From: Bacteroidota bacterium
GTDB taxonomy: Bacteria; Bacteroidota; Bacteroidia; Cytophagales; Cyclobacteriaceae
Assembly: GCA_023417065.1 (NCBI GenBank)
Contig: JAEZGH010000042.1
Coordinates: 1-64,000 of the forward strand
Length of the DNA: 64,000 nucleotides
Direction of reading: 5' to 3'
Position 1 is the stretch's first letter, and every line of letters starts with the position of its first letter. Of the stretch, positions 50,473-60,047 are shown one piece after another. A model generated the notes under the pieces. That model was given only the letters and a program-made list of their open reading frames with translations, had not been told where the DNA came from and did not search any database. A program made the position numbers and the translations under genes.

Positions 50473-53397
50473 ATGCAAAAAATTTATGTGTTGTTGGTTA
50501 TTCTGTGCAGCACGCTAACACTTGCTCAAGCCGGTTCCGGCATTTATTCTGAGGATTCCGATGGAAAAATATCCGGAACGGTGATTGACGCCGACACTAA
50601 GTCCCCAGTAGAATTTGCAACGATTGCATTGATGAAAAAAGGGTCTGACCAGCCTGTCAACGGTTCGGTTGCAGACGACAAAGGAAAGTTCACCATCAAG
50701 AACGTAGCGCCTGGGGATTATGACGTGGTCGTCTCTTTTATCGGATACGAAACCAAAACTATCCCTGTTAAAGTACCGGAAAAAAACAACGCCATTGACC
50801 TGGGTGTGATTTCAATTGGTTCAGCCGCTGAGATCCTCACTGAAGTTACGGTCGAAGCGCAGAAATCCATGCTTGAAGAAAAGGTGGATCGCACGATCTA
50901 TAACGCAGAGGCTGATGCTACCTCAAAAGGGGGCGACGCATCTGACGTACTTCGTCGTGTTCCGATGCTGACCGTCGACCTCGATGGAAACGTTTCTCTC
51001 CGTGGTAACCAGAACATCCAGGTGCTCATCAACAACAAGCCTTCAACAATTATCGCAAGTAATATTTCCGATGCATTGAAGCAAATTCCCGCTGATGAGA
51101 TCAAATCCGTTGAAGTGATCACGAGCCCCTCAGCGCGTTACGACGCTGAAGGATCTGCAGGTATCATCAATATCATTACAAAGAAAAACAAGATTGAAGG
51201 CTTCACACTTGGCGTGGACGCTGGTGTCGGCCTTCGAGGATCAAACCTTGGACTTAACGGTAACTTCCGCCGCGGAAAGATGGGCTTCTCACTCAGCGGA
51301 TGGGGTCGCGCCGGATATAACACTACCGGAAGCTTCGAAAACAGAACGACAACTTTTGTCCGCGATCCCGAGTCGTTTGAAGTCATCGATTCGAGGACAA
51401 ACTTCCAACGCGCCGATACCGACAACCGTAACCTCTTCGGAAACTATACACTCGGATGGGACTACGACATTAACGATAAAAACTTTATCACGTCTTCTGT
51501 TCGTTTGGGCCTCAGAAGGTTTAACAGGCTTCAGGACAACTACCTGACGCAGTTCCTCGACATCAACGGAAACATCCTTAATGAGACACTTGCGGAAAGT
51601 GAAAACAACAACCGCTCGAACTCAGTAGATGCGTCGCTGACTTTTACGCACCTGTATGATACGAAGGGCAAGGAACTCAGCTTTCAGGGTCAGTACGGAC
51701 GAAACAACAACTACAGCTTCTTCGAGAACAAGATTCTCAGCTCTACACTTCCTTCGATGAACCTGACTAACGAAAACGACAGCTATAATGAAGAAATGAC
51801 GTTGCAGGTGGATTTCATTACTCCGATCAATGAGACACAAATCTTCGAAATCGGGGCCAAAGACATTATCCGCAAAGTGTACAGTGACGTTACCGGAGGC
51901 AATACCGGAAGAAATAACCTGAACTATGATCAGAATGTGATGGCAGGATACCTCTCGTACACACTGAACATGACGAATGGGCTAAGCTTCAAAGCAGGAA
52001 CGCGCTATGAATACACGATCATCGATGCGTTCACCGAATCGCTTGAAGAAGGTCGCCAGGGAGTTGATATTCCGTCGTATGGCGTTCTGGTACCCAGTCT
52101 GAACGTAGCAAAACGCTTCAGCAACGGTAAGACCGTCAAGTTCTCGTACAACAGGAGGATTCAACGTCCTTCCATCAGGTTCCTGAACCCGAACAGACAA
52201 TTCCAGAACGATATCAATTACACCATTGGTAATCCTGGTCTGGATCCTGAATATACCGACAACTTTGAAGTTGGTTACAGCACGTTCATCAAAGGAACAT
52301 CGCTCAACTTCACAGCATTTGCAAGAACAACGGACGATGCGATCCAGAGCCTTCGCGAAGCTGATGAAGAAAATCCAGCTGCTGTAAGAACCACGTACGC
52401 CAACATCGGGCACGAAAGCGCATACGGTACGAGTATTTTTGCAAGTGTCAGCATCGGCAAGCTTATGCTGAACGGTGGTGGTGACGTTTACTACTCTGTG
52501 CTTGACAACAACGTTCCTGATCCAAGATACCGTGCAGATAACGAAGGCTGGGTTGTTAGTGGCCGACTCTTCGGTAGCTATAACCTCAACAAGGGATGGG
52601 CGATTCAGGCCTTTGGCTTTGGTCGCGGAAGACAGGTACAACTCCAGGGCTACCAGGGGAACTTCAGAATGTACAGCTTAGGTCTGCGCAAGGACTTCAA
52701 CGAAAAGAGAGGAAGTATTGGCTTCGGTCTTGAAAACTTCCTGTCAAAGTCTATCACCATGAAGAATGAGACCATTTCACCTGAGGTTCAGCAATTCGGC
52801 AAAAACACGATGAACAACCTGAGTTTCCGCATCAACGTCAGCTATCGCTTCGGTAAAATGGGTGTAAGCCAGAACCAGGGTCAGCAGCGCAGACGCAGTG
52901 GCCGCATTAACAATGACGATTTGAAGGACATCGGTGGCGATGGTATGATGGATATGGGTGAAGGTCAGCCCAACGGTGGCGGTGGTGGTATGATGCGAGG
53001 CGGAATGGGTGGCGGCAGACCAGCTGCTGGTGCTCCAGCTCCGGCCAAAGCCAACGAGAAGATGGCAGCAGTTGACGAAACAGCTGTTGTAGACGCCACA
53101 GGTAAATGGACCTATACCGTTGAATCGCCTCAGGGTGGATCAGGTAAATTCCAGATTCAGAAAGACAACGATCAGTTTACCGGTACCATCTCGAATGACC
53201 GCTTCCCGCAGGAAAACAAATTGTCTAACGTGACGCTTGTTGGAAATGAACTTTCATTCAGCTACGACGTTTCAATGGGTGGAAACTCCATGACAATACA
53301 GATTAAGGGTACAATAAACGGTGATGAGTTTAATGGTAATATGTCGGTAGGACAATTTGGGTCCTTTCCGATAAACGCAAAAAAATCACAGGAATAA
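50473..53397 (+). CDS. TonB-dependent receptor-like outer-membrane protein with lipocalin-like C-terminal add-on
   Basis: 974 residues. Signal peptide 1-20; CarboxypepD_reg-like domain (ISGTVIDADTKSPVEFATIAL, VAPGDYDVVVSFIGYETKTI) residues ~32-110; plug domain (VDRTIYNAEADATSKGGDASDVLRRVPMLTVD, LRGNQNIQVLINNKPSTI, IKSVEVITSPSARYDAEGSAGIINIITKK) to ~240; outer-membrane beta-barrel (family 'outer membrane beta-barrel', OMP_b-brl_3) to ~815. Then, unusually, a Gly/Met- and Pro/Ala-rich linker (~835-870) and a ~100-residue beta domain (GKWTYTVESPQGGSGKFQIQ, FTGTISNDRFPQENKLSNV, GNELSFSYDVSMGG, QIKGTINGDEFNGNM). Transport substrate unknown. Confidence 0.88.
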   Translation: MQKIYVLLVILCSTLTLAQAGSGIYSEDSDGKISGTVIDADTKSPVEFATIALMKKGSDQPVNGSVADDKGKFTIKNVAPGDYDVVVSFIGYETKTIPVKVPEKNNAIDLGVISIGSAAEILTEVTVEAQKSMLEEKVDRTIYNAEADATSKGGDASDVLRRVPMLTVDLDGNVSLRGNQNIQVLINNKPSTIIASNISDALKQIPADEIKSVEVITSPSARYDAEGSAGIINIITKKNKIEGFTLGVDAGVGLRGSNLGLNGNFRRGKMGFSLSGWGRAGYNTTGSFENRTTTFVRDPESFEVIDSRTNFQRADTDNRNLFGNYTLGWDYDINDKNFITSSVRLGLRRFNRLQDNYLTQFLDINGNILNETLAESENNNRSNSVDASLTFTHLYDTKGKELSFQGQYGRNNNYSFFENKILSSTLPSMNLTNENDSYNEEMTLQVDFITPINETQIFEIGAKDIIRKVYSDVTGGNTGRNNLNYDQNVMAGYLSYTLNMTNGLSFKAGTRYEYTIIDAFTESLEEGRQGVDIPSYGVLVPSLNVAKRFSNGKTVKFSYNRRIQRPSIRFLNPNRQFQNDINYTIGNPGLDPEYTDNFEVGYSTFIKGTSLNFTAFARTTDDAIQSLREADEENPAAVRTTYANIGHESAYGTSIFASVSIGKLMLNGGGDVYYSVLDNNVPDPRYRADNEGWVVSGRLFGSYNLNKGWAIQAFGFGRGRQVQLQGYQGNFRMYSLGLRKDFNEKRGSIGFGLENFLSKSITMKNETISPEVQQFGKNTMNNLSFRINVSYRFGKMGVSQNQGQQRRRSGRINNDDLKDIGGDGMMDMGEGQPNGGGGGMMRGGMGGGRPAAGAPAPAKANEKMAAVDETAVVDATGKWTYTVESPQGGSGKFQIQKDNDQFTGTISNDRFPQENKLSNVTLVGNELSFSYDVSMGGNSMTIQIKGTINGDEFNGNMSVGQFGSFPINAKKSQE

Positions 53398-53432
53398 TTG
53401 GTTTGGTTTGGTTTATTATTAATGTGATTTTT

Positions 53433-53464
53433 CGTCCTGCCACACGGGCAGGACGTTTTTTTTT
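53433..53464 (+). terminator. intrinsic terminator after the receptor gene
   Basis: CGTCCTGCC pairs with GGCAGGACG, five-base loop, followed by nine T. Confidence 0.93.
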
Positions 53465-53531
53465 GTGGTAATCCAATACGCGCACGCACACCTTACAGCG
53501 GCATGTCGTCGTCAAGTCGATGCAACTCCAA

Positions 53532-54278
53532 TCAGGAATATTGAAGGCTCCGGATCGAAGCCACGAAGTCAGGATCGATAGTCCGGACGTTGAATTCATT
53601 CTCAGCATCCGATCCCATTGATTTCAAATCGGCATTTTGCCATTTCATTTTGCTGGGGCGATACGCTAACGCGGAAAAATGAAGTTCTCTTACCCCGCAA
53701 TCGTGCACCAGCGTTGCCGCATTCGAGGGATTCACTCCTGCACCTGCCATGATACTGATGCGATCTCCTGCCTGCGCCACAAGCTGGCGAATGAGTTCAG
53801 AACCTTCTCCCGCAGTTGTTTTTTGTCCGGAGGTGAGTATTCTGTTGAACCCGAGTTCAATGCAATCCTCAAGAGCCTGAAACGGATCCGGCGTACGGTC
53901 AAACGCCCGATGGAATGTGACTTTAAGGGGGCGCGCCCTTTCGATAAGTTCTCTGCAGCGCTTTTTATCAACAGTGCCATCTTCATTAAGGATTCCAAAC
54001 ACCACGCCGTCAAGGCTCAAACGCTGGCACTGAATCAGGTCGCGTTTCATGGCGTGAAACTCATAGTTATTGTAAAAGAAGTCACCTCCCCGCGGACGGA
54101 TCATGGCGTACACATCGATGCTGACATTCTGACGAATCACTTCGATGGTACCGTAAGACGGTGTCGTACCTCCGGCTCCGGGGTCAGCACACACTTCAAT
54201 GCGGTCTGCACCAGCTTCCTGGGCCTTGAGTGCGGATTCAATATTATATACGACGATCTCGAGCGTTAGCAAGGTCAA
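53532..54278 (-). CDS. cutC: CutC-family protein
   Basis: 248 residues, TIM barrel of the CutC family, linked to copper homeostasis in E. coli and man though a direct role is disputed. LEIVVYNIESALKAQEAGADRIEVCADPGAGGTTPSYG, IDVYAMIRPRGGDFFYN, DGVVFGILNEDGTVD, VTFHRAFDRTPDPFQALEDCIELGFNRILTSGQKTTA, IMAGAGVNPSNAA and LHFSALA are the family signatures. Starts with TTG (54278). Eight bases after the asparaginase-like gene. Possible relevance to the copper-rich NosZ system, but the genes are far apart. Confidence 0.93.
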   Translation of the reverse strand: MTLLTLEIVVYNIESALKAQEAGADRIEVCADPGAGGTTPSYGTIEVIRQNVSIDVYAMIRPRGGDFFYNNYEFHAMKRDLIQCQRLSLDGVVFGILNEDGTVDKKRCRELIERARPLKVTFHRAFDRTPDPFQALEDCIELGFNRILTSGQKTTAGEGSELIRQLVAQAGDRISIMAGAGVNPSNAATLVHDCGVRELHFSALAYRPSKMKWQNADLKSMGSDAENEFNVRTIDPDFVASIRSLQYS

Positions 54279-54286
54279 GTAGTGGT

Positions 54287-55240
54287 TTATTGAAAGTGAC
54301 TTTGTGAATCGTAGAGTTTGTTGCCGGCAGAAGAATGTACGGCAAATGTGAATCCTTTTTGCAGACAGTAGGCCGCGTAGTTTCCCTGTTTATCGAGGGC
54401 AAGAAAACCTACCTGAAGCGTTTTCGCCTTTTCGGGATTTTTCTTCACAATACGTGTCACTGCTTCACGGCACGCTTCATCTGGTGTTCTTCCTTGTCGC
54501 ATAAGTTCAACCACGAGGTGACATCCTACAATGCGGATCACTTCTTCGCCCATACCTGTAGCTGTTGCAGCGCCGACTTCGTTGTCGACATAAAGGCCAG
54601 CGCCGATAATAGGCGAGTCGCCAACTCTGCCGTGCATTTTGTACGCCATACCGGAGGTGGTACACGCACCTGATACGTTTCCTGCCTGATCCAGTGCCAG
54701 TATGCCGATCGTATCGTGATTTTCGATGTTAATCACCGGTTTATACTCCGCCTTCTTGCTCCATTCCTTCCAGGCTTTTTCTGATTCAGGGGTAAGGAGT
54801 TTCTTACGTCGAAACCCGTTGGCCACAGCGAATTGCAACGCGCCGTCGCCGACGAGCATAACATGCGGTGTTTTTTCCATCACGGCGCGGGCAACACTGA
54901 TGGGATGAACGATATCCTGAAGGAAAGCTACAGAACCACAGTTTCCGTTTTCGTCCATGATACACGCATCCAGGGTAACAAATCCATCCCGATCGGGCAG
55001 TCCTCCGTAACCAACAGATGTTTCCGTCGGATCAGCTTCGGGCACTTTAGCACCGGCCTCGACAGCATCGAGTGCCCGCCCTCCATTGTTCAGAATTTTC
55101 CAGGCCGCTTCATTGGCGGCAAGGCCGAAATTCCACGTGGAGATAACCAGAGGCTTGTTGCTGAAGTTTATGTTTCCGGTTGTCGAGAGACCGACTCCCG
55201 CTACCGTGAGTTTCTGAATGAATTGTCTGCGCGACGACAT
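54287..55240 (-). CDS. N4-(beta-N-acetylglucosaminyl)-L-asparaginase / isoaspartyl peptidase family protein
   Basis: 317 residues, Ntn-hydrolase. RRQFIQKLTVAGVGLSTTG at the start is a Tat-like signal (RRQF), so exported. Core motifs: GGRALDAVEAGAKVPEADPTETSVGYGGLPDRDGFVTLDA, DIVHPISVARAVMEKTPHVMLVG, and the self-cleavage site with nucleophile threonine in ENHDTIGILALD, then GRVGDSPIIGAGLYVDNEVGAATATGMGEE. The HDTIG motif is the aspartylglucosaminidase type, which removes GlcNAc-Asn from degraded glycoproteins. Confidence 0.93.
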   Translation of the reverse strand: MSSRRQFIQKLTVAGVGLSTTGNINFSNKPLVISTWNFGLAANEAAWKILNNGGRALDAVEAGAKVPEADPTETSVGYGGLPDRDGFVTLDACIMDENGNCGSVAFLQDIVHPISVARAVMEKTPHVMLVGDGALQFAVANGFRRKKLLTPESEKAWKEWSKKAEYKPVINIENHDTIGILALDQAGNVSGACTTSGMAYKMHGRVGDSPIIGAGLYVDNEVGAATATGMGEEVIRIVGCHLVVELMRQGRTPDEACREAVTRIVKKNPEKAKTLQVGFLALDKQGNYAAYCLQKGFTFAVHSSAGNKLYDSQSHFQ

Positions 55241-55282
55241 GGGCTGAGATTAAGCTTTCGGGAAGCTACTAAAATGCCTCCG

Positions 55283-55786
55283 TTAGTCAATGACCCGGCG
55301 CGCTGTACGATAAGCTTTCTGGTAATAATCTGAGTAGATATTTACCTCGCACACCCCGATCTTGGACGAGGCGTGAATGAATTTAACCTCTTTTTTTGAT
55401 TTCACCTCTGTTACCAGCCCTACGTGCGTGATTTGTCGCTTCTTTTTACCCGTAGCAAAGAACACCAGATCGCCGGGCTGAAGCTGATCCATTTTTACCT
55501 CGACGCCTACTTTGCTTTGATCCGCCGAACTCCGTGGCAAGGTCATGTCAATTTCCTTGAAAGCGTTCAGGAGCAGGCCGGAGCAGTCCATCCCAGCCCG
55601 GGTTGTACCGCCATACTTATAAGGTGTCCCCAGGTAGGTCCTCGCAGAACTGATCACGCGATCCACCCGCTGATCCCGGTCCGTTACTTTTTTGGTCGAC
55701 GCGCACGATACGAGAAGAAGAGCGAAACTAATTCCGGCAGTGATGAACAACTTCTTCGAAGAAGGGAGATGAAAAAATCTTTCCAT
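55283..55786 (-). CDS. NlpC/P60 (C40) peptidase lipoprotein
   Basis: 167 residues. Lipobox LLLVSCAS near residue 28. NlpC/P60 domain: GTPYKYGGTTRAGMDCSGLLLNAF with catalytic cysteine in DCSG, LPRSSADQ, LQPGDLVFFATGKKKRQITHVGLV with catalytic His. Cleaves D-Glu-mDap or related peptide bonds in peptidoglycan. 42 bases from the downstream asparaginase-like gene on the same strand. Confidence 0.95.
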   Translation of the reverse strand: MERFFHLPSSKKLFITAGISFALLLVSCASTKKVTDRDQRVDRVISSARTYLGTPYKYGGTTRAGMDCSGLLLNAFKEIDMTLPRSSADQSKVGVEVKMDQLQPGDLVFFATGKKKRQITHVGLVTEVKSKKEVKFIHASSKIGVCEVNIYSDYYQKAYRTARRVID

Positions 55787-55955
55787 AGATCAAAAAGTCT
55801 TTCAAATATACCATATCCATGCCAATTGACGAAGCGCCGGTTGATAGGCAATCCGGTGAGTGACAAAGTATTATCGTTCACTCGCCATTATCAGATTTAT
55901 TCAAAAGACGGTGGTGTCGTTCTGTGATTCGGGAATTAATCCTAATTTACGCGCC

Positions 55956-56273
55956 ATGGACTGGAGCACAGTTATTACTATCGGAGTCGTCGTTGTCGTT
56001 TTCGTTATCCTTTTCATGGTATTCAAATGGATCCTGCGTCTGCTGGTGGTGGCCGCTTTTCTCTTCATCGCTTTCGTGACCAATCCACCCCTGGAGAAGC
56101 ATATCTATGCCGTGGAGGCTAAAGCTGAACGCGAGGGCTTCAAATTCAGGGAAGGTAATATTCAGGTTGATGACTACATGATCTTTTCGCTGACGCGTGC
56201 AGAACGGGGCGATGAGTCGCGGGTAATTGGTGCAGGAGCATTCACTCAAGTCGTCATTTTCGCAAGACCTTGA
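55956..56273 (+). CDS. small membrane protein of unknown function
   Basis: 105 residues from the ATG at 55956; an open upstream extension looks non-coding. Two hydrophobic segments (about residues 6-25 and 28-45: TIGVVVVVFVILFMVFKWIL and LLVVAAFLFIAFVT) followed by a soluble C-terminus (KAEREGFKFREGNIQVDDYM) lacking known motifs. Twenty-one bases upstream of the DUF1080 gene on the same strand, so possibly co-transcribed. Confidence 0.65.
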   Translation: MDWSTVITIGVVVVVFVILFMVFKWILRLLVVAAFLFIAFVTNPPLEKHIYAVEAKAEREGFKFREGNIQVDDYMIFSLTRAERGDESRVIGAGAFTQVVIFARP

Positions 56274-56294
56274 TACGCTAAACACTCAATGCAT

Positions 56295-57047
56295 ATGAAA
56301 AAGACTTTATTCGCGCTCATCATCGTTGGTATTTCCTCCTGCGGGACGCAGAAGCAGGAACAAACTGCCGCATACAACGAAGAGGCACCCCAGAACAACG
56401 TAACCCCGGGTGAGGCAGCGGAAGGATGGTATTCATTGTTCGATGGCACCAGCATGAAGGGCTGGCACATCTTCCGCGGAGGCGAAAACAATAGCTGGGA
56501 GGTTGTTGACGGCACGCTCCACTGTAAACCGTTTGACGATAACGGCACGAATCAGCGCGGTGACCTTATTACCAATGATACGTTTGAAAATTTTGAGCTG
56601 GCCTTCGACTGGAAGATTTCTGAAAAGGGAAATAGTGGCGTCATATTCCGGGTGAGCGAGGAATTCGAACAGACCTATGCGTCCGGCCCCGAGTATCAGC
56701 TTATCGATGATGAAGGATACCCCGGCGACCTTCAGCCAGGTCAGCACACGGGGGCGAACTATGACATGCATGCCCCTGCAAAAGATGTATCCAACGCTGT
56801 CGGAGAATGGAATACAAGCCGTATCGTCGCCAACGGCAACCACATCGAGCACTGGCTCAATGGCGAAAAGGTAGTGGCGTATGAACTTGGTTCCGACGAC
56901 TGGAATCACCTCCGGGACAACAGCAAATGGAAAGACTTCCCGGGCTACGGCGGCACAATGAAGGGATATATCGCATTACAGGATCACGGCAACGAAGTGT
57001 GGTTCCGCAATATCAAGATCAAACCGCTGGCAACACTGGAGCCATAA
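56295..57047 (+). CDS. DUF1080 (3-keto-disaccharide hydrolase) lipoprotein
   Basis: 250 residues from the ATG at 56295; lipobox IIVGISSCG near residue 17. DUF1080 concanavalin-like fold: GWYSLFDGTSMKGWHIFRGG, NSWEVVDGTLHCKP, GDLITNDTFENFELAFDWKISEKGNSGVIFRVSEE, SGPEYQLIDDEGYP, AVGEWNTSRIVANGNHIEHWLNGEKVVAYE, GYIALQDHGNEVWFRNIKIKPL. Members hydrolyse 3-keto-O-glucosides or bind sugars in the periplasm. Twelve bases before asnB on the same strand. Confidence 0.93.
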   Translation: MKKTLFALIIVGISSCGTQKQEQTAAYNEEAPQNNVTPGEAAEGWYSLFDGTSMKGWHIFRGGENNSWEVVDGTLHCKPFDDNGTNQRGDLITNDTFENFELAFDWKISEKGNSGVIFRVSEEFEQTYASGPEYQLIDDEGYPGDLQPGQHTGANYDMHAPAKDVSNAVGEWNTSRIVANGNHIEHWLNGEKVVAYELGSDDWNHLRDNSKWKDFPGYGGTMKGYIALQDHGNEVWFRNIKIKPLATLEP

Positions 57048-57059
57048 CACAGGAGTTTC

Positions 57060-58973
57060 ATGTGCGGAATTACCGGAATATTTGCATTTAACCTTATTGG
57101 CAAGTTTCACAAGATTCACGTCACCAATGCTACGCGGGCTATTTCCAGCAGAGGCCCCGACTTTCAGGACATTCAATTGGAGGAATGGGTGGCGCTGGGC
57201 CATCGGCGGCTTTCAATTATCGATACGTCGAGTGTCTCCAACCAACCCATGTGGGACGAGACCGGCAGGTACTGCATAGTATTCAACGGCGAAATCTTCA
57301 ACTTCCGCGAGCTTCGTTCAGAACTTATCGGAAAGGGTGTCACATTTTTTTCCCATGGAGATACCGAGGTGCTCCTGAAGATGTACATGCACCAGGGCGA
57401 GAAATGTCTCGACAGGCTTAACGGTTTTTTCTCCTTTTGTATTTACGACAAGCAGGAGCAATCCTTGTTTCTTGCGCGCGACCGATATGGAATAAAACCC
57501 CTGTTTTATTTATTCGACGAAGACAAGTTCTTATTTGCTTCCGAGATGAAAGCGATGCTTGAATACGGCATCGACAAGACAATTGATTACGACTCGCTCC
57601 TCACCTACTTTCAGCTGAACTATATTCCGGGACCGTCGTCAATTTTTCCATCGATAAAGAAACTTCTGCCGGGCCATTATATCCATGTGAAGCGCCAGCA
57701 CATTGATGTCGCGAAGTATTACGAAATCCCATACGCGCCTGGGCAACCTTTAAGCACGACAAGTTATACCGACGCTCAGGATAAGCTACGTTCGCTGATT
57801 GACGAATCAGTGCAACGACGAATGGTGGCAGATGTTCCCTTAGGCTGTTTTCTCAGTGGTGGTATCGACTCATCGATAGTCGCAGGCATAGCGCGAAAGT
57901 ACAAGTCAGACTTGCATACGTTCTCCATCGGCTTCCGCGACGAGAAGTTCTTTGACGAAACGGAGTACGCAAACCTGGTAGCAAAGCACTTCAAAACATA
58001 CCATACCGTCTTCTCGCTGACGAATGATGATCTCTTAAGTCACGTCAACAGCGTATTGAAGTATCTCGACGAGCCATTCGCAGATTCTTCAGCGCTTGCC
58101 GTGTACATACTCAGCAGGGAAACGCGCAAACATGCAACGGTTGCCCTATCGGGAGATGGCGCTGATGAGATGTTTGCAGGATACAACAAACACGCGGCTG
58201 CATATCGGATGTTGAACATGTCATGGAAAGAGCGCCTGGTCTCGTCGTTGCATTCTGTTTGGGAATCCATGCCACGTTCGAGAAACAACGCTATTGGAAA
58301 TCTCTTTCGTCAGCTACACCGTTTCAGCGAAGGTGCGCAACTGGGAAGTCGGGAACGCTACTGGCAATGGGCGGGATTCGTTCCCGAACAGGAGGCCAGG
58401 AAGATGTTCCTTCCCGAGGTTGTCAGCCAGATTTCGGATCAGTACCACGCGCGCAAAAGCGATTTATTACGCAACATACCCGATCGCGAAACACTCAACG
58501 ACATATTGCTTACGGATATGCAGTTAGTACTTCCCAACGATATGCTCGTTAAGGTTGATATGATGAGTATGGCTAACTCTCTGGAGGTAAGGGTTCCCTT
58601 TCTGGACCATGAAGTAGTGAACTTTGCATTCAGCCTTCCGGACTCTTATAAGATAGATGCGTCTGGACGGAAGCGGATTCTCCGGGACGCGTTTCGCGGG
58701 TTCCTGCCGGAGACATTATATAATAGACCAAAAAAGGGATTTGAGGTACCGTTACTTAAATGGTTTCGAAATGAGCTGCGTTCGACGATTACAGATGACT
58801 TGCTTTCGAAGCCGTTTATTGAGCAGCAGGGAATTTTTGACTATAACTACATTTCCGGGCTGAAAAAGCAGCTTTTCTCCTCCAATCCCGGCGACATTCA
58901 TGCGCGGATCTGGGCTTTGATTGTCTTTCAGAGTTGGTGGAAACGTTTGTTCGCGGGCCCATCCGGGTCCTGA
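57060..58973 (+). CDS. asnB: asparagine synthase (glutamine-hydrolysing)
   Basis: 637 residues. Ntn amidotransferase domain with the N-terminal catalytic cysteine (MCGITGIFAF), RGPDFQDI, HRRLSIIDTS, NGEIFNFRELR, SHGDTEVLLKMY; synthetase domain with the PP-loop LSGGIDSSIVAG, FSIGF, LSGDGADEMFAGYNKH, VKVDMMSMANSLEVRVPFLDHEVV, RKRILRDAF, NRPKKGFEVPL. Longer than E. coli AsnB (554) and closer to the AsnB/AsnO forms also used in cell-surface polysaccharide amidation. Makes Asn from Asp, glutamine and ATP. Confidence 0.95.
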   Translation: MCGITGIFAFNLIGKFHKIHVTNATRAISSRGPDFQDIQLEEWVALGHRRLSIIDTSSVSNQPMWDETGRYCIVFNGEIFNFRELRSELIGKGVTFFSHGDTEVLLKMYMHQGEKCLDRLNGFFSFCIYDKQEQSLFLARDRYGIKPLFYLFDEDKFLFASEMKAMLEYGIDKTIDYDSLLTYFQLNYIPGPSSIFPSIKKLLPGHYIHVKRQHIDVAKYYEIPYAPGQPLSTTSYTDAQDKLRSLIDESVQRRMVADVPLGCFLSGGIDSSIVAGIARKYKSDLHTFSIGFRDEKFFDETEYANLVAKHFKTYHTVFSLTNDDLLSHVNSVLKYLDEPFADSSALAVYILSRETRKHATVALSGDGADEMFAGYNKHAAAYRMLNMSWKERLVSSLHSVWESMPRSRNNAIGNLFRQLHRFSEGAQLGSRERYWQWAGFVPEQEARKMFLPEVVSQISDQYHARKSDLLRNIPDRETLNDILLTDMQLVLPNDMLVKVDMMSMANSLEVRVPFLDHEVVNFAFSLPDSYKIDASGRKRILRDAFRGFLPETLYNRPKKGFEVPLLKWFRNELRSTITDDLLSKPFIEQQGIFDYNYISGLKKQLFSSNPGDIHARIWALIVFQSWWKRLFAGPSGS

Positions 58974-59242
58974 CACGAGCAAGAGCGCTCCCGTTTAATG
59001 GAGAAATTATTGTTATTCATGCATTTAGGTTAGTGATCTGACCCTGAAAACGGCCTCTCGGGCAGGGGTCATTTTTCGATGAGGGCTCGTTTCTATCTGG
59101 AAAGAGGCTTTCAGTCGTCTGATTTTCAGCGCACTTCCTGCGAAACTTACAGCACACAGCTTTAGCGAAGTATTAGAAACCGGCCTGCCGCGCCAATTGG
59201 TTTACTTTGAATCATAATTTTTTAACCAAATCTCAAAAGCAA

Positions 59243-59821
59243 ATGAAAAGATTATCAATGTTTTTTGCTCTTGTTCTTCTGCTGACCGTTGGAGCTAATG
59301 CGCAGGAGTTCAAAAAATTCAGACTGGCTACTGGTCTGGGTTACGCGATGGCCGGCGGCGAAGGTGCAAGCGGTGGCATTCTTTACGCTATCGAACCAGG
59401 GTATAGAGTATCCGATAACCTCGCGGTAAGCTTAAGGATGGAATGGGCTGTCGTGGTACGTGGCCTTTCTGAAAGCGTAGCTTCGTATGATGCATCGGCT
59501 GCAGCTATCTCATCTTACACTGTCAATGGCATCTATTATCTAAGCAACAACAACTTTAGACCATATGTTGGGGCGGGTCTTGGATTGTTCCCCTTGGGAG
59601 CAGTTTCAGCTTCTTCAACAGGAACAGCGGGAGCAGCTGCCGAGACAAAATTTGGATTCTATCCAAGAATCGGATTTGATCTTGGCCACTTCAATGTGAA
59701 TCTCGATTATAACATCATCGGATCAACAAAATTCGAGGGACCTGGTGCAAACGGCCTCGAGTCCAAGAACAGCTATATCGGTATTCGTATCGGTGGCTTC
59801 TTCTTCGGCGGAAGAAAATAA
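59243..59821 (+). CDS. small outer-membrane beta-barrel protein
   Basis: 192 residues from the ATG at 59243; signal peptide MFFALVLLLTVGANAQ. OmpA-like eight-strand barrel pattern with alternating hydrophobic residues (FRLATGLGYAMAGGEGASG, YRVSDNLAVSLRMEWAVVV, SSYTVNGIYYLSNNNFRPYVGAGLGLFPLGA, FGFYPRIGFDLGHFNVNLDYNIIG, YIGIRIGGFFFGGRK ending in a typical last strand). Function unknown; porin or stress-related envelope protein. Monocistronic with its own terminator. Confidence 0.85.
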   Translation: MKRLSMFFALVLLLTVGANAQEFKKFRLATGLGYAMAGGEGASGGILYAIEPGYRVSDNLAVSLRMEWAVVVRGLSESVASYDASAAAISSYTVNGIYYLSNNNFRPYVGAGLGLFPLGAVSASSTGTAGAAAETKFGFYPRIGFDLGHFNVNLDYNIIGSTKFEGPGANGLESKNSYIGIRIGGFFFGGRK

Positions 59822-59836
59822 TCTGTGCTTTATCTG

Positions 59837-59868
59837 AAAAAAGCCGACCTATGGTCGGCTTTTTTGTT
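59837..59868 (+). terminator. intrinsic terminator after the beta-barrel gene
   Basis: AGCCGACC pairs with GGTCGGCT, three-base loop, flanked by A6 and T6, followed by GTTTT. Confidence 0.92.
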
Positions 59869-59925
59869 TTGCAGGCTCCAAATCAACCCAACAGCTTTAA
59901 AATTTTGTCAATTTTGGATGAAACA

Positions 59926-59940
59926 GGTTAAAATTTAACC
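59926..59940 (+). promoter_or_regulatory. palindrome upstream of first amt gene
   Basis: GGTTAAAATTTAACC is a perfect 7+1+7 inverted repeat 107 bases before the amt ATG. Its right half (TTTAACCCT) recurs upstream of the second amt, where the left half is absent. It is followed in both cases by an AT-rich block with AACGNTTNCGTGNAT. Confidence 0.45.
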
Positions 59941-60047
59941 CTGTCGTTAACGTTTTCGTGTATTTTTTTCATAAACAAGGTTCTGTTTTTGTCTACTAGG
60001 TTCATATTTAACAAAATATCACCTAACCTTTTAAAAACAACCTTACG

